The notes beneath the pieces are model-generated. The model was not told where the DNA came from. It searched no databases and saw only the letters and a program-made list of their open reading frames with translations. From Chloroflexota bacterium (GTDB lineage: Bacteria > Chloroflexota > Dehalococcoidia > Lucifugimonadales > Lucifugimonadaceae), in contig PABO01000012.1 of NCBI GenBank assembly GCA_002699165.1, positions 51,692 to 86,776 of the forward strand: a stretch of 35,085 nucleotides of DNA. The letters are read 5' to 3'. A program made the position numbers and the translations under genes. Positions 16,864 to 28,086 of the stretch are shown one piece after another (positions within the stretch are counted from its first letter, which is position 1; the number at the start of each line of letters is the position of its first letter).

Positions 16864-17214
16864 TTATTTATTTTTTCTTGTTTCAATGAAGCTTTTTATA
16901 AATATTATTATAGAAAAAATACATGTTCCAATCATAACAAAAAGTCTGAAGAGTCCCCAGCCGCCTTCATCGATTGATTTAGGAAGCCTTGTTCCTATAA
17001 GTGCAACCAGGATCAATATTGTTAGAAGGACAGCTATATGTGCAAAAATCATATTTAGTTTTTGATTTTTTAGTGACAATAAATAGCATATAAAAATTAG
17101 TACTCCAAATATTGAAGGTATAAATGCAGTAGGTGAAGAAACTTCGAAAAATCCCCAAATTCCCATTATTATTAGCGAGGTTGAATTTATAATATTTGCT
17201 GTCTTTGAATTCAT
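16864..17214 (-). CDS. Four-helix membrane protein of unknown function
   Basis: 116-residue hydrophobic protein starting MNSKTANIINSTSLIIMGIWG, with four predicted helices (about 9-22, 29-46, 54-74 and 84-105) and a basic end FIETRKNK. I chose the ATG at 17214 because TGGAG lies five bases upstream; a longer frame from 17268 overlaps the sulfatase gene and adds no recognisable segment. The loop TRLPKSIDEGGWGLFR sits between helices three and four. Similar small membrane proteins occur in marine bacteria without a known role (recollection, not a search). It follows the sulfatase by 28 bases. Confidence 0.78.
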   Translation of the reverse strand: MNSKTANIINSTSLIIMGIWGFFEVSSPTAFIPSIFGVLIFICYLLSLKNQKLNMIFAHIAVLLTILILVALIGTRLPKSIDEGGWGLFRLFVMIGTCIFSIIIFIKSFIETRKNK

Positions 17215-17242
17215 GTAAACTCCAGTATTAATTTTATAATAT

Positions 17243-18850
17243 TTATTCCTTAAAAAAATCTCTTCCAATTTTTTTGGGTATTTGTATAGGCTTTTTATCT
17301 TCTGTTTCTATCATCCAATCTAACAAATAATCCTTCATTTCTAGGATTATATTTTTATTTTCGCTCTTATTAGAAAGGTTTATTAACTCCCAAGGATCGT
17401 TTTCTAGGTCATAAAGTTCATCCATATCTCCATGCGAATCAGTTATATACTTCCATTTATCTGTTCGAACCATTTTCCTTCTTCCTTCAGCTTCACGAGC
17501 CCATAAAGTTTCTAAAAGTGTTCTATAACCCTTAGAGGGTCTAAATTTTTTAAAATCTTCAAATCTAAATTTTGGTCCCCCAGCACCATACTCAGAAAAA
17601 GCGATATTTTTTCCTTTATTTTTTGTAACTGTTGGCAGTAAATTACCTTGATAACCTCTTATATCATCTTCAGATAAAAAATATTTTTTTGACTCATTCT
17701 TTTTTTTCCAGCCTATCCCTGTTTCACTAAAATTTCCAAGTCCTTGTAGATGTAGAAGTGTTGGAATTATATCAATTGTACTTACTACAGATTTTTCTTT
17801 TATATTTTTTGAAAAATCTCCATTCGGCCAACTAATAATTAAAGGAACCTTAACTAGGCAATCATAAAAAACTCCTCCTTTAACAAACATTCCGTGTTCT
17901 CCCATAAAATCTCCATGATCGGAAGTAAAAATAATAATAGTATTTTTCTTCAAATCTAATTCTTCTAATTTTTCAGTTATTTTTTTTATTCCATCATCTA
18001 TAAATTTACACATTGCTTGATAAACGCTTATTTGTTCTCTGATTTCATATTCTGATTCATTTTTATGTCCCATAATTTCAAACAAGATTTTATTTCTTTC
18101 AGGAGATGAATCATCCTCAAATTCACCAATTCTTTGAGGAGGTAACTTTACTTCTTTTGAAGGAAACATATCCGTATATCTTTTAGGGGCTTCAAATGGT
18201 TCATGAGGATCTGGAAATGATACCCAAAGAGCAAAGGGTTGTTTTTCTTTTGAAAAATCTCCATTTTTATATTTCTCTAAAAACTTTATACTTCTTTCTG
18301 AAATAAGCGAAGTGCTAAATAAATTTTCATCGTTATCTGATGAGGAATAACATATTTTATTTTCTGTTTTAGCCATTGCTAGCCTATTAGCATTAGCTTT
18401 ATCAATTAGATCTTCATTCACACCCCAATCCATTCCTTTTGTTCCAGTATTTGCTCCTAAATAATTTCCTTTCGGTAAACCCTGATGACTTATTTCGAGT
18501 CTAACATCAAAAAGATCCAAGTCAGATTTTTCTACATAGCAATGATTTTTACCAATTAATCCTGTTGTATAATTGGCTTCTTTCCATATTTTAAAAGCAT
18601 GATTTTGATTTTTTGGAAGAAGAGTTTCATTTCTTCTACATCCTGTTGAATGAGGATATTTTCCTGTCATAATTGAAGTTCTTGCTGGAACGCATAATGG
18701 GGATGGAGTAATAGCGTTTTCGAAAATCACTCCTTCTTTTGCCAATCTTTCAATTTCAGGGCATTCAATCCCAATCTCTGAGTAAAGACTTAATATTGAT
18801 GCTTTCATTTGGTCTACCATTATGAAAAGTATATTTGGTTTTTCTGGCAA
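17243..18850 (-). CDS. Sulfatase (formylglycine-dependent, Cys type)
   Basis: Hydrolyses a sulfate ester, probably of a carbohydrate or organic sulfate. The 535-residue alkaline-phosphatase-fold protein opens with PNILFIMVDQMKA (metal ligand D13), carries the activation motif PLCVPARTSIMTGKYPH with C53 and R57 (CxPxR, the cysteine converted to formylglycine), and the second metal site FTSDHGDFMGEHGMF. The C-terminal YDLENDPWELINLS is typical of the family. No signal peptide is visible, so it is probably cytosolic. The start is TTG at 18850 behind AAAGGT. No formylglycine-generating enzyme is in the window. It lies 17 bases after an unknown gene. Confidence 0.92.
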   Translation of the reverse strand: MPEKPNILFIMVDQMKASILSLYSEIGIECPEIERLAKEGVIFENAITPSPLCVPARTSIMTGKYPHSTGCRRNETLLPKNQNHAFKIWKEANYTTGLIGKNHCYVEKSDLDLFDVRLEISHQGLPKGNYLGANTGTKGMDWGVNEDLIDKANANRLAMAKTENKICYSSSDNDENLFSTSLISERSIKFLEKYKNGDFSKEKQPFALWVSFPDPHEPFEAPKRYTDMFPSKEVKLPPQRIGEFEDDSSPERNKILFEIMGHKNESEYEIREQISVYQAMCKFIDDGIKKITEKLEELDLKKNTIIIFTSDHGDFMGEHGMFVKGGVFYDCLVKVPLIISWPNGDFSKNIKEKSVVSTIDIIPTLLHLQGLGNFSETGIGWKKKNESKKYFLSEDDIRGYQGNLLPTVTKNKGKNIAFSEYGAGGPKFRFEDFKKFRPSKGYRTLLETLWAREAEGRRKMVRTDKWKYITDSHGDMDELYDLENDPWELINLSNKSENKNIILEMKDYLLDWMIETEDKKPIQIPKKIGRDFFKE

Positions 18851-18867
18851 CTTAGAGACCTTTATTT

Positions 18868-19455
18868 TTATTTAGTTTGTGTAAGTAGTTTTGCAATTTT
18901 GTTAATAGTATTCCAATGATTTATATTTAGCATTGTTTGTTTTGTTCTTCTTCCCTTAAACTCAAGTTCTATACTATAACCAGAAAATTTTTCATGTAAA
19001 CTCTGAACCTTTATATCTCCTAGACCCATTGAAAGAGAATTTATTTCAGAATCATTAGTGAATTCTCTTGCTAAAGATTCTCCATTTATATTGAAATCCC
19101 ATTTTATAGACTTCACTTTTCCAAGAATTGGAAAAGACTTAATTCTTTTTGATTTAACTTCTAAATAATCATTTTTATTGTCAGAAGTTTTAGAAGGAAT
19201 TGCAAAATAATACCACCATCTTGGGGGAGTATCTTTACTTCGATCTCTTTTGATTATATTTATATAGCTAATCATAGAATCCGAATTTATTTGGATAACT
19301 CCTAAGCTTCTTCTGTGCCAAGGGTTTAGAAGTTTTTCTTCTATAACCCCTCTTTCAGCTAATGAAGCATTTATTCCTAAAGTTAATAAATGTTTATAAA
19401 AATCATCTCTTGACTTATCTCTAGTATTTTTTTTGAATTTTTCTATCCAATTCAT
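18868..19455 (-). CDS. Hypothetical protein, 195 residues
   Basis: No family recognised. The protein is soluble-looking, with a charged helical start (NWIEKFKKNTRDKSRDDFYKH), several aromatic residues in PRWWYYFAIP (about 78-87) and alternating hydrophobic strands in the second half, ending in a helix with NHWNTINKIAKLL. No signal peptide, membrane helix or metal motif is visible. The ATG at 19455 follows a TATAAT box by seven bases, and that box touches the 3' end of tRNA-Val, so it may have its own leaderless transcript. It stands just before the sulfatase gene and may share its transcript. Confidence 0.75.
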   Translation of the reverse strand: MNWIEKFKKNTRDKSRDDFYKHLLTLGINASLAERGVIEEKLLNPWHRRSLGVIQINSDSMISYINIIKRDRSKDTPPRWWYYFAIPSKTSDNKNDYLEVKSKRIKSFPILGKVKSIKWDFNINGESLAREFTNDSEINSLSMGLGDIKVQSLHEKFSGYSIELEFKGRRTKQTMLNINHWNTINKIAKLLTQTK

Positions 19456-19462
19456 AAATTTA

Positions 19463-19468
19463 ATTATA
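19463..19468 (-). promoter_or_regulatory. -10 box directly behind tRNA-Val
   Basis: The sequence TATAAT on the minus strand lies one base after the encoded CCA of tRNA-Val and seven bases before the ATG at 19455. A matching -35 would have to lie in the T-arm of the tRNA (TTCAAG at 18-base spacing, a weak match). Inferred promoter for the unknown gene and the sulfatase. Confidence 0.4.
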
Positions 19469-19469
19469 C

Positions 19470-19546
19470 TGGTGGGCGATACAGGACTTGAACCTGTGAC
19501 CTCGTCGATGTCAACGACGCGCTCTAGCCAGCTGAGCTAACCGCCC
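19470..19546 (-). tRNA. tRNA-Val (anticodon GAC)
   Basis: Complete cloverleaf on the minus strand. The acceptor stem GGGCGGT pairs with ATCGCCC, allowing one G-U; the D arm contains TAGCTCAGCTGGCTAGAGC; the anticodon stem CGTCG/CGACG encloses the loop TTGACAT, giving anticodon GAC; the T arm is ACAGG-TTCAAGT-CCTGT; the discriminator is A and CCA is encoded. The 5' end is 18 bases after the rpoC stop, so the tRNA is probably processed from the rpoBC transcript. GAC reads GUC and GUU valine codons. Confidence 0.97.
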
Positions 19547-19564
19547 AAAATTTTTTTACTATTA

Positions 19565-22500
19565 TCATTCACTTTTTTCGTCAGAATCTGTTTCTTCATT
19601 AACTTCAGAATCTATATCTTCTTCAATATTTAAAACATTTTCTAAATTTAATTCTTCTGAAGATTCTTTTTCTGCAATATCTTCATTATCATTACTTAGT
19701 AATCCTAATAAATCATCTGAAGAGCCAGGGCCTTTATTGCTACCAGTATCATCATCACTTGCAATTGCAGCTAATGCTTCCTCAAAAGTAGCAGGAGCTT
19801 GAGTCATTCCAGTAAGTCCAGTAACTCCATTAGAGTCTCTTTCTTTATCAATTCCTAATAATGCTAACCCTTCAGGAGATTTATCCATTCTTGCAGGAAT
19901 TAATCTACCAATAATTACATTTTCCTTAAGGCCTGAAAGTTGATCAACGGAACCATTAACAGCTGCTTCTGTAAGAACTCTAGCTGTTTCTTGGAAACTA
20001 GCTGCTGCTAAGAAAGAGTCTGTTACTAATGAGGCTCTAGTAACCCCTAAAAGTACAGGGATTGCCTCTGCAGGTTCTTTATTTTCACTTAGCATCTTTC
20101 CATTTAATTCTTCAAAGTCAAATTTATCTAATAACTCACCTGGTAATAGTCCTGATTCACCAGCATTTTCAATTCTTACTTTTCTAAGCATTTGCTTTAA
20201 TATGACCTCAATATGTTTATCATGAATATGAACTCCTTGAGATCTATAAACTGTTTGAACTTCGTTTACTAAGTAAGTTTGAACCTCTTCAACTCCTTGA
20301 ATTCTAAGTATTTCATGAGGATTTTTTGGTCCAGAAGTAATAGGTTCTCCAGATTCAATTTTTTGTCCGTCTGAAACTAGCAATTCTGAGGCAGCAGGAA
20401 TTGCATATTCCCTCTCATTTTCATCTTCCCAGGTAATAGTAATTTCATTTTTTGCTACTGTTACAATGCCTTCATATGGTGCAACAATATCTTTAGAAAT
20501 TTCTTCAAAATTATCTTCTTTTTTTAATTTTGCTACTAGTGATTTTTTTAGAGAAGTAATGGGTTCACCAACTCCAATTCTTTGACCTGTTTTTACAGCT
20601 GCTCTATGAGAATCTGAGATTTTGGTAGTTACAGAATTTTTTTCTATATTTGAAACTCTTACCACCCTTAATTCTCCTACATTACCCACATTAACAATTC
20701 CAGAAATTTCCGATAATATTGAAACTCCTTTTGGAATCCTTGCTTCAAATAGCTCAATCACTCTAGGTAGACCTGAAGTGATGTCTAGTCCTGCAATTCC
20801 TCCAGTATGGAAAGTTCTCATAGTCAATTGTGTTCCAGGCTCCCCAATTGATTGGGCAGCAATGATTCCTACTGCTTCTCCCATCAGTGCAGGATCACCT
20901 GTTGCTAAAGAGGATCCATAACATTTTTGAGATATTCCTTTCTTTGCAGTAGAAGAAAGTGGTGATAAACACCAAACCTCTTCAATACCTGCAGCTTCTA
21001 TCTCTCTTGCTAAAGCAGGAGAAATTAGAGTATCTGTATCTGCTAATACTTCTCCAGTTTCTGGATGAGTGACAGGAAGAGAAGGATACCTACTAACTAT
21101 TCTTTCAGCAAGACTTGATCCCATATTATTATCTTCTTTTTCAATTTTAATTCCAACTGCATTTTCATCTTCAACTGTATTTATAATCAGGTCCTGAGCT
21201 ACATCAGCTAGACGTCTTGTCAAATATCCAGAGTCAGCAGTTCTTAATGCAGTATCAGCAAGCCCTTTTCTAGCTCCATGCGTAGAAATAAAATATTCCA
21301 TTACTGAAAGACCTTCAGCAAAAGATGATCTGATTGGAAGCTCAATAATTCTTCCTTTAGGATCAGACATTAGTCCTCTCATTCCAGCCATTTGTTTTAT
21401 CTGTGCTAAGTTTCCTTTTGCACCTGAATCCGCCATGGTATAAATTCCAGCATAATTAGGCAATGATTCAGAAACTGCAGATTCCATTTTTTTTGAAACA
21501 TCTTCCCAAACATTTATGGAACTTTGATATCTTTCAATCTGAGTAATCATTCCTTCCATATACTGTTCATCAAGTTTTCTTATTTTTTGATCAGCCGATG
21601 AAAGTAGAGATTGTTTTTGAGGAGGTGTGACAATATCTTTGATAGCTATAGTAGTTCCAGATACAGTTGCATATTTGAATCCTATATCCTTTATATCGTC
21701 TAATACTACAGTTGTTACATCTTTACCAAGAAGATCATAACAATCTGAAACTAAGTTTTCTATCAAAGCCTTTGTGAATTGTTGATTTCTAAATCCTAAT
21801 TCTTCAGGTATTATTTCATGCCAAATCAATCTTCCTACAGTTGTTTCATGATCTTCATCATTTATTTTGATTTTTATTGGTTCTCTTAATGTAAGTTCTT
21901 CTATCTCATGTGCAAAAATAGCAGATTCTCTTGTATTATAAGAAGGCATATTTTCTTTATCTTCAGCTTCTTCCATACCTGTCAAATAATAAATACCTAA
22001 GACCATATCTAGATTTGGAGCAACAATAGGCTCACCAGATCTAGGAGCCAACATATTATTTGTTGATAACATTATTTTTTTTGCTTCAAGAACAGATTCT
22101 TTTGATAAAGGGACATGAACAGCCATTTGATCCCCATCAAAGTCAGCATTAAATGCTGTACAAACTAATGGATGTAGCTGAATTGCAGATCCCTCAACAA
22201 GAACAGGTTGGAATGCTTGTATTCCAAGCCTATGAAGAGTGGGAGCTCTGTTAAGCAATACCGGATGATCTTTGATAACCTCTTCTAAAATATCCCATAT
22301 TTCAGGTTGAGATTTCTCAGCTAATCGTTTAGCTGATTTTATATTATGAGCATACCCTTTAACTACAAGTGAGTTCATTACAAAAGGTTTAAATAGTTCT
22401 AATGCCATTTTTTTTGGTAATCCACATTCATATAATTTTAATTGAGGACCTGAGATTATTACTGACCTACCTGAGTAATCAACTCTCTTTCCTAATAAAT

Positions 22501-23740
22501 TTTGTCTAAATCTACCTTGTTTCCCTCTAAGCAGATCTGTCAAAGATTTTAGTTTATGATTATGAGATCCTAAAATTGGTCTACCTCTTCTACCGTTGTC
22601 TATTAGAGCATCTACTGCTTCCTGTAACATTCTTTTTTCATTTCTTATGATTATTTCTGGGGCTTGTAGATCTAAAAGATGCTTAAGTCTGTTATTTCTA
22701 TTAATAACTCTTCTGTAAAGATCATTTAAGTCGGAAGTTGCAAATCTACCTCCGTCTAATTGAACCATAGGATGAAGCTCTGGGGGTAAAACAGGAAGAA
22801 CGGTTAGAACCATCCACTCAGGTTTATTTCCACTTTGTTTGAAACTTTCTATCACCCTCAATCTTTTTATTGCTTTTTTTCTTCTTTGCCCTGAAGTTTG
22901 TCTAATTTCATCAATTAGTTGATCTGTAGCTTTTTCTAAATCAAATTCTTTTAATATTTTCAATATTGCCTCTGCACCCATTTCAGCAATGAAAACAGGC
23001 CCATACTTATCTCTATATTCTCTATATTTGGCTTCAGTTAGTAGCTGCATTACGTCTAATGCTTCAAGTTCTTCTATTTTTGTTTCTGTAAGATCTTGTT
23101 CTTCTTCAATTAAGTCCTCATATTTACTTTTTAAAATATCTTTAAGTTTTTCAGGATCTTTCAGTTCAGATTTTTTAACTTTAACTTCAAGTCTTTCTAA
23201 TTCTTGTGCTATTTCTTCTGAAGCAAGTATTTCGTCGCGCTTTTTATTTAAATCATCTATTTTTTGCTCTGTATCTTGTCTGAAAAAATTAATAGCATCT
23301 AGTTTTTCATCATTATTAATTGATGTAACTATGTATTGTGCAAAATATAAAACCCTTTCTAGGTTTTTAGGCGATACATCTAATAATAGGCCTAATCTAG
23401 AAGGCGTACTCTTTGAAAACCAAATATGAGCGACAGGAGCAGCAAGTTTAATGTGCCCCATTCTTTCTCTTCTAACTTTTGCCCTAGTTACTTCAACTCC
23501 ACATCTATCACAAATAACACCTTTGTATCTTATCTTTTTATATTTTCCGCAATAACATTCCCAGTCCTTGGTTGGCCCAAATATTTTTTCACAAAACAAG
23601 CCATCTTTTTCAGGCCTTAAAGTTCTATAGTTTATGGTTTCAGGCTTTGTTACCTCTCCATAAGACCAAGCTCTTATTTGCTCGGGTGATGCAAGTGAAA
23701 TTCTTATTGAATTAAAGTCAGATGATGATCTAGTTGTCAT
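19565..23740 (-). CDS. rpoC: DNA-directed RNA polymerase beta' subunit
   Basis: Catalytic subunit of RNA polymerase, 1391 residues. The N-terminal zinc ribbon has C62, C64, C77 and C80 ([21 protein letters not shown]). The active-site magnesium loop [10 protein letters not shown] is at 531-540. A charged helical segment, about 155-235, rich in Glu and Lys, is a lineage-specific coiled coil in the clamp region. The trigger-loop block [21 protein letters not shown] is intact, and the C-terminus ends in an acidic low-complexity tail after about residue 1330. No intein or large domain insertion is seen. The ATG has AGGAGA upstream; rpoB lies 41 bases before it, and tRNA-Val follows 18 bases after the stop. 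Confidence 0.98.
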   Translation of the reverse strand: MTTRSSSDFNSIRISLASPEQIRAWSYGEVTKPETINYRTLRPEKDGLFCEKIFGPTKDWECYCGKYKKIRYKGVICDRCGVEVTRAKVRRERMGHIKLAAPVAHIWFSKSTPSRLGLLLDVSPKNLERVLYFAQYIVTSINNDEKLDAINFFRQDTEQKIDDLNKKRDEILASEEIAQELERLEVKVKKSELKDPEKLKDILKSKYEDLIEEEQDLTETKIEELEALDVMQLLTEAKYREYRDKYGPVFIAEMGAEAILKILKEFDLEKATDQLIDEIRQTSGQRRKKAIKRLRVIESFKQSGNKPEWMVLTVLPVLPPELHPMVQLDGGRFATSDLNDLYRRVINRNNRLKHLLDLQAPEIIIRNEKRMLQEAVDALIDNGRRGRPILGSHNHKLKSLTDLLRGKQGRFRQNLLGKRVDYSGRSVIISGPQLKLYECGLPKKMALELFKPFVMNSLVVKGYAHNIKSAKRLAEKSQPEIWDILEEVIKDHPVLLNRAPTLHRLGIQAFQPVLVEGSAIQLHPLVCTAFNADFDGDQMAVHVPLSKESVLEAKKIMLSTNNMLAPRSGEPIVAPNLDMVLGIYYLTGMEEAEDKENMPSYNTRESAIFAHEIEELTLREPIKIKINDEDHETTVGRLIWHEIIPEELGFRNQQFTKALIENLVSDCYDLLGKDVTTVVLDDIKDIGFKYATVSGTTIAIKDIVTPPQKQSLLSSADQKIRKLDEQYMEGMITQIERYQSSINVWEDVSKKMESAVSESLPNYAGIYTMADSGAKGNLAQIKQMAGMRGLMSDPKGRIIELPIRSSFAEGLSVMEYFISTHGARKGLADTALRTADSGYLTRRLADVAQDLIINTVEDENAVGIKIEKEDNNMGSSLAERIVSRYPSLPVTHPETGEVLADTDTLISPALAREIEAAGIEEVWCLSPLSSTAKKGISQKCYGSSLATGDPALMGEAVGIIAAQSIGEPGTQLTMRTFHTGGIAGLDITSGLPRVIELFEARIPKGVSILSEISGIVNVGNVGELRVVRVSNIEKNSVTTKISDSHRAAVKTGQRIGVGEPITSLKKSLVAKLKKEDNFEEISKDIVAPYEGIVTVAKNEITITWEDENEREYAIPAASELLVSDGQKIESGEPITSGPKNPHEILRIQGVEEVQTYLVNEVQTVYRSQGVHIHDKHIEVILKQMLRKVRIENAGESGLLPGELLDKFDFEELNGKMLSENKEPAEAIPVLLGVTRASLVTDSFLAAASFQETARVLTEAAVNGSVDQLSGLKENVIIGRLIPARMDKSPEGLALLGIDKERDSNGVTGLTGMTQAPATFEEALAAIASDDDTGSNKGPGSSDDLLGLLSNDNEDIAEKESSEELNLENVLNIEEDIDSEVNEETDSDEKSE

Positions 23741-23781
23741 TATTTTTCTCCTTAGTTAATTTTTCTAAATTATTTAGAAAA

Positions 23782-26700
23782 TTAATTTTTTTCCTCTTCA
23801 GTTTCCTCTGATTCAGGATTTTCTTCTTCACTTGAACTTTCTGTTTCAGGAAGGCTTATTTCTATTTCTTCTTCTTTATCGTTATCTTCTGTGTCCTCAA
23901 CTTTTGAAACTTCTCCATCAATTACTTTTTCAGATTCATCATCAGTCTCTAAATCGACATCTTCCTCAAAATCTGAAATATCTAACATGTCATTCCAGTC
24001 TATTTCACCTGATCCAGGTCCTGTTCCCTGAGGCAATTCTTCTGCCAAACTCTTATTTAATAGTTCTATTGAAAGACCTAAACCTTGAAGCTCTTTTAAT
24101 AGAACATGGAAAGACTCAGGAACTCCTGGTTGAATAACTTGCTCACCTTTGACAATTGCTTCATAAGTTTTAACTCTTCCCACAACATCATCAGATTTAA
24201 TTGTTAACATCTCTTGGAGAGTATAAGCTGCAGAATATGCTTCTAAGGCCCACACTTCCATCTCACCAAATCTTTGTCCTCCAAACTGAGCTTTACCACC
24301 AAGCGGTTGTTGGGTAATCAAAGAATAGGGGCCAGTAGATCTAGCGTGTATTTTATCTTCAACAAGGTGAATTAATTTCATCATGTAAACACTACCTACT
24401 GTTATTTGATTTTCAAATTCTATTCCAGTTTTTCCATCAAAAACTTTTTGCTTACCAAATATTGGAGCAGACATTTTCTTTTCTCTGGATATTTCTAATG
24501 CTTTTTGCATAAGCCCAGTTGGTTTTAAATTATCAATTTTTTCACCTGCAACTTCTTTTAACCATATGGATAAACAAGCATCTCTTGCAACTCCATTATT
24601 AGAAGCAGCATCACTCCAAAGTTTATCTCGTTGATAACCTCTTTCTTCTAACCATTCATCTACAAGCTCCCAATTAATTTCACTATCATCAGACTTCGTT
24701 TTATCTAGAGCATTTGATTCTGTAACAAACCATGATCTAGCTAAATGGTCTTCTATGATTACATCATTTGCACCGTCGAAAACCGGGGTTCTAGCCTTGA
24801 ATCCTAATGTTTTAGCAGCCCAGCCTAGATGTGTTTCCATTATTTGCCCAAGGTTCATTCTACTAGGAACTCCAATTGGATTTAAAATAATATCTATAGG
24901 GGTTCCATCCTCTAGATAAGGCATATCTTCTCTAGGTAAAACCCTTGAAACAACTCCTTTATTTCCGTGTCTCCCAGCCATTTTGTCACCTTGAGTGATT
25001 TTTCTTGTATGGGCAATCCACACTCTCACAATTTTTTGAACACCAGGTAAAAGTTGATCTCCGTTTTCTTTAGTAAGGATTTTTACATCTATTACTTTTC
25101 CATGTTGACCATGAGGGACTCTAAGTGAACTATCTTTAACATCTCTTGCTTTTTCTCCAAAAATAGCTCGTAATAATTTTTCTTCAGCAGTTAATTCAGT
25201 TTCTCCTTTAGGAGTTATTTTTCCGACCAAAATATCACCTTGATTAACCCTAGCTCCAATTCTTACTATTCCTTCTTGGTCAAGGCTAACGAGAGCTTCC
25301 TCTCCAACGTTAGGAATATCTCTTGTGATTTCTTCTGGCCCTAATTTTGTGTCTCTTGCTTCAATATCATGTTTTTCAATGTGAACCGAAGTGAATCTGT
25401 CATTTCTTACAAGATCTTCATTTAATACGATTGAATCTTCATAATTTAGACCTTCCCAGCTCATAAAGGCTACAGTAAGATTTTGGCCTAAGGATAATTC
25501 TGCTCCATCTGTAGATGTCGAATCTGCAAGAGGTTGCTTAAATTCTACTTTTTGACCTTTTTTTACAACAGGGATTTGATTAATGCATGTTCCTTGGTTT
25601 GACCTTCTATATTTATACATATCATGTACATGGTCATTTCCGTCTAGATCAGTAACTATAACCCTGTCAGCATTTACACTAGAAACGATCCCTTCTGCTC
25701 TTGATTCAATCACCTGACCCGAATCAATAGCAACCCTTCTCTCCATTCCTGTTCCAACAAGCGGAGCTTGTGGTCTAATACATGGAACAGCTTGTCTTTG
25801 CATATTTGATCCCATTAAGGCCCTGTTTGCATCGTCATGCTCCAGAAATGGAATCAATGCTGTAGATACAGACACAATTTGCATGGGAGATACATCCATA
25901 TAGTCAATGTTTTCGGGAGTCTCATGAGCAAAACCTTCTTCTTCTCTTACTTCAACCTGTGAAGAGACAATTTGTCCTTTACTATCCACTTGCGTAGTTG
26001 CTTGACCTATTCTGAAATCTTCTTCAATGTCAGCAGTCATATAAGACACATCTTTAACATCTGATGAAGGGAATGGCACTACTTCTATTTTTCTTTTAGA
26101 AAGTTTAGAAATTTCTTCAAATACTTGCTTACTAATGGCTTTTCCAGATTCAACTAATAACTTTCCGTTATCATCCTTAACATCATCTGCAGGGATCCGT
26201 CCTATAATATCCTCGCTTTTACTATCGCATTCATTTAAAACCTTCCTGTATGGAGTTTCAATAAATCCAAATTCATTTATTCTTCCAAAAGTAGAAAGAG
26301 ATCCTAACAATCCAATATTTGGTCCTTCAGGGGTTTCAATAGGGCAAATTCTACCATAATGAGAATGGTGAACGTCTCTTACATCAAATCCAGCTCGGTC
26401 TCTAGATAATCCTCCAGGACCCAATGCTGATAATCTTCTTTTGTGAGTCAATTCTGCAAGTGGATTTGTTTGATCCATAAACTGTGACAATTGTGATGCT
26501 CCAAAAAATTCTCTCAGCGCTGAAACTATAGGTCTAATATTAATTAATGCTGCGGGAGTAGTATTACTAGGGTCTATTTGAGTAGACATCCTTTCTTTAA
26601 CTACACGTTCCATACGGACTAATCCAACTCTAATTTGGTTTTGAATAAGTTCACCCACACCTCTTACTCTTCGATTTCCTAGATGGTCTATGTCATCTTT

Positions 26701-27675
26701 TCTGACTTGACCATTATTGATTTGAATTAACCTACTGATTATTCCTATGATGTCTTCTTTAGTTAAAGTTCTGTCTACCGCGGTTAAGTCTTGGTCTATT
26801 TTTGCATTTAGAAGCTTTGTGCTTAATTTGTGCCTACCAACTTTTCCAAGATCATATTTCTTGGGATCAAAAAACATACCATCTATAAGATTTTTAGCGT
26901 TTTCAACACTAGGTGGCTCTCCAGGTCTAAGTCTTTTGTAAAATTCAATCAATGCTTCATCTTGAGTTACATCTTTACCTTCTCTTGCTAAGGTTGCTTT
27001 AATGAACTTATGTTGAGAATCTACGTCAACATTTTTAAATTGATTTGCTATTTTTTGGTCAGTGTCCCAGCCTATAGCTCTTAGCAAGGTTGTTATATTT
27101 GCTTTTCTTTTTCTATCTACTTTTACAGAAATAATGTCTTTATTAGATGTTTCTAGTTCTATCCACGCTCCTCTGTAGGGGATAAGCTTAGCAGAACATA
27201 ATTCTCTTCCTGTTGCAGGATCAGTTTCAGTTGTAAAATAAGCTCCAGGTGACCTAACTAATTGAGACACAATGACTCTTTCGGCCCCATTTATTATGAA
27301 TGTTCCTGTTTTTGTCATTAAGGGCAAATGGCCAAAAAATAGTACTTGCTCTTTTATTTCCTGCGTTTCTTTAATTACAAGTTGAACAGTTATATATAAA
27401 GGAGCTTGATATGTAACCTCTCTTTGTCTACATTGCTCCTCTGAAAGTTCAGGATCCCTAATTTCATGATCAATCAGCCTTACTTCAAACCTTCCGCCAG
27501 AAAAATCTTCAATTGGAGAGATTTCTTCAATCAGCTCGAGTATTCCTGGCCCTTTTAGCCAATCGAAAGATTCAGTTTGAATGTCTAAAAGATTAGGGAC
27601 ATCAACTACGTTTTCAATTCGATTAAACCATTTTTTATTATCAATATTTGAAGTATCTCTATCTGCTATTACCAT
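23782..27675 (-). CDS. rpoB: DNA-directed RNA polymerase beta subunit
   Basis: 1297-residue beta subunit, partner of RpoC. The rifampicin-pocket region, residues about 392-450, reads [21 protein letters not shown] and then [18 protein letters not shown], matching the usual sensitive form. Later motifs [16 protein letters not shown] and the C-terminal [21 protein letters not shown] are intact. The last 70 or so residues are an acidic tail rich in Glu, Asp and Ser, mirrored by the tail of RpoC. The ATG at 27675 has GGAGA seven bases upstream. The usual upstream rplJ-rplL genes are absent; a divergent glutaredoxin gene stands there instead, so rpoBC has its own promoter and leader. Confidence 0.98.
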   Translation of the reverse strand: MVIADRDTSNIDNKKWFNRIENVVDVPNLLDIQTESFDWLKGPGILELIEEISPIEDFSGGRFEVRLIDHEIRDPELSEEQCRQREVTYQAPLYITVQLVIKETQEIKEQVLFFGHLPLMTKTGTFIINGAERVIVSQLVRSPGAYFTTETDPATGRELCSAKLIPYRGAWIELETSNKDIISVKVDRKRKANITTLLRAIGWDTDQKIANQFKNVDVDSQHKFIKATLAREGKDVTQDEALIEFYKRLRPGEPPSVENAKNLIDGMFFDPKKYDLGKVGRHKLSTKLLNAKIDQDLTAVDRTLTKEDIIGIISRLIQINNGQVRKDDIDHLGNRRVRGVGELIQNQIRVGLVRMERVVKERMSTQIDPSNTTPAALINIRPIVSALREFFGASQLSQFMDQTNPLAELTHKRRLSALGPGGLSRDRAGFDVRDVHHSHYGRICPIETPEGPNIGLLGSLSTFGRINEFGFIETPYRKVLNECDSKSEDIIGRIPADDVKDDNGKLLVESGKAISKQVFEEISKLSKRKIEVVPFPSSDVKDVSYMTADIEEDFRIGQATTQVDSKGQIVSSQVEVREEEGFAHETPENIDYMDVSPMQIVSVSTALIPFLEHDDANRALMGSNMQRQAVPCIRPQAPLVGTGMERRVAIDSGQVIESRAEGIVSSVNADRVIVTDLDGNDHVHDMYKYRRSNQGTCINQIPVVKKGQKVEFKQPLADSTSTDGAELSLGQNLTVAFMSWEGLNYEDSIVLNEDLVRNDRFTSVHIEKHDIEARDTKLGPEEITRDIPNVGEEALVSLDQEGIVRIGARVNQGDILVGKITPKGETELTAEEKLLRAIFGEKARDVKDSSLRVPHGQHGKVIDVKILTKENGDQLLPGVQKIVRVWIAHTRKITQGDKMAGRHGNKGVVSRVLPREDMPYLEDGTPIDIILNPIGVPSRMNLGQIMETHLGWAAKTLGFKARTPVFDGANDVIIEDHLARSWFVTESNALDKTKSDDSEINWELVDEWLEERGYQRDKLWSDAASNNGVARDACLSIWLKEVAGEKIDNLKPTGLMQKALEISREKKMSAPIFGKQKVFDGKTGIEFENQITVGSVYMMKLIHLVEDKIHARSTGPYSLITQQPLGGKAQFGGQRFGEMEVWALEAYSAAYTLQEMLTIKSDDVVGRVKTYEAIVKGEQVIQPGVPESFHVLLKELQGLGLSIELLNKSLAEELPQGTGPGSGEIDWNDMLDISDFEEDVDLETDDESEKVIDGEVSKVEDTEDNDKEEEIEISLPETESSSEEENPESEETEEEKN

Positions 27676-27706
27676 GTAATTTCTCCAGTTACTTTAAAAC
27701 AAAAAA

Positions 27707-27741
27707 CCCTCTCAACGATTTAGGTCAGCTCGCAGAGCGGG
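27707..27741 (-). promoter_or_regulatory. Attenuator-like leader hairpin before rpoB
   Basis: On the minus strand the arms CCCGCTC (27741-27735) and GAGAGGG (27713-27707) pair with one G-A mismatch and are followed directly by six T residues (27706-27701), an intrinsic terminator shape 26 bases before the rpoB start codon. The first arm can instead pair locally: GCTC (27738-27735), loop TGC, GAGC (27731-27728). The two structures share bases and exclude each other, as in attenuators. This is sequence-based inference with short stems. Confidence 0.5.
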
Positions 27742-27765
27742 TAATAAAATTTATATTATTCTATT

Positions 27766-27794
27766 ATGATAAGATTTATAAAAAGAATAATCAA
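27766..27794 (-). promoter_or_regulatory. rpoB: Probable rpoBC promoter
   Basis: TTGATT (27794-27789), a 17-base spacer and TATCAT (27771-27766) match a primary sigma-factor promoter on the minus strand. The transcript would start near 27759 and give a leader of roughly 85 bases that includes the attenuator-like hairpin. Confidence 0.55.
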
Positions 27795-27826
27795 TAGATT
27801 TTCATGCGTATTTGAAAGGGAAATTA

Positions 27827-28078
27827 TTGAATCAGGCAAATAATATTAGCAAAGCTATAATGTATAGCCATCCCACTTGTGGTTATTGTGATCTTATGAG
27901 GGAAGAATTGCTACAAGAAAAAATTGATTTTGAAGAAATAGATGTATCCAAGCAACCAGAAATGTGGAATGAAGTTGAAAAATTATCTGGAGGAGACAGA
28001 ATAACTCCTGTTTTGGTTAGAAGCAATGGAGAAGTTGAGATTGGTTTTAGAGGAATTGGATGTAACTACAATTCGTAA
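27827..28078 (+). CDS. Glutaredoxin-like thiol-disulfide protein
   Basis: 83-residue thioredoxin-fold redox protein. The strand KAIMYSHP is followed by the active site TCGYC (C18 and C21) and the helix DLMREELLQEKIDFEEID; the cis-proline is in RITPVLVRSNG. The last residues, GFRGIGCNYNS, are unusual for glutaredoxin and include a third cysteine. I chose the TTG at 27827, preceded by AAAGGG at six-base spacing; the only internal ATG (27860) would cut off the first strand. It is divergent from rpoB and lies eight bases before an alpha/beta hydrolase gene, probably on one transcript. Confidence 0.8.
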   Translation: MNQANNISKAIMYSHPTCGYCDLMREELLQEKIDFEEIDVSKQPEMWNEVEKLSGGDRITPVLVRSNGEVEIGFRGIGCNYNS

Positions 28079-28086
28079 TTTTTACT

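Noticed and set aside
22989-23429. Long plus-strand frame of 146 codons opposite rpoC
   Set aside because: Serine-rich reverse reading of the Glu/Lys-rich coiled-coil segment of RpoC; no start context and no family pattern.
19565-27675. Inteins or large domain insertions in rpoB or rpoC
   Set aside because: Both proteins are continuous through all conserved blocks, with only acidic tails and a coiled-coil segment as extras.
27707-27741. tRNA-like D-arm remnant (GGTCAGCTCGCAGAGC on the plus strand)
   Set aside because: No anticodon or T arm can be built around it; the two-hairpin leader with a T-run explains the sequence better.
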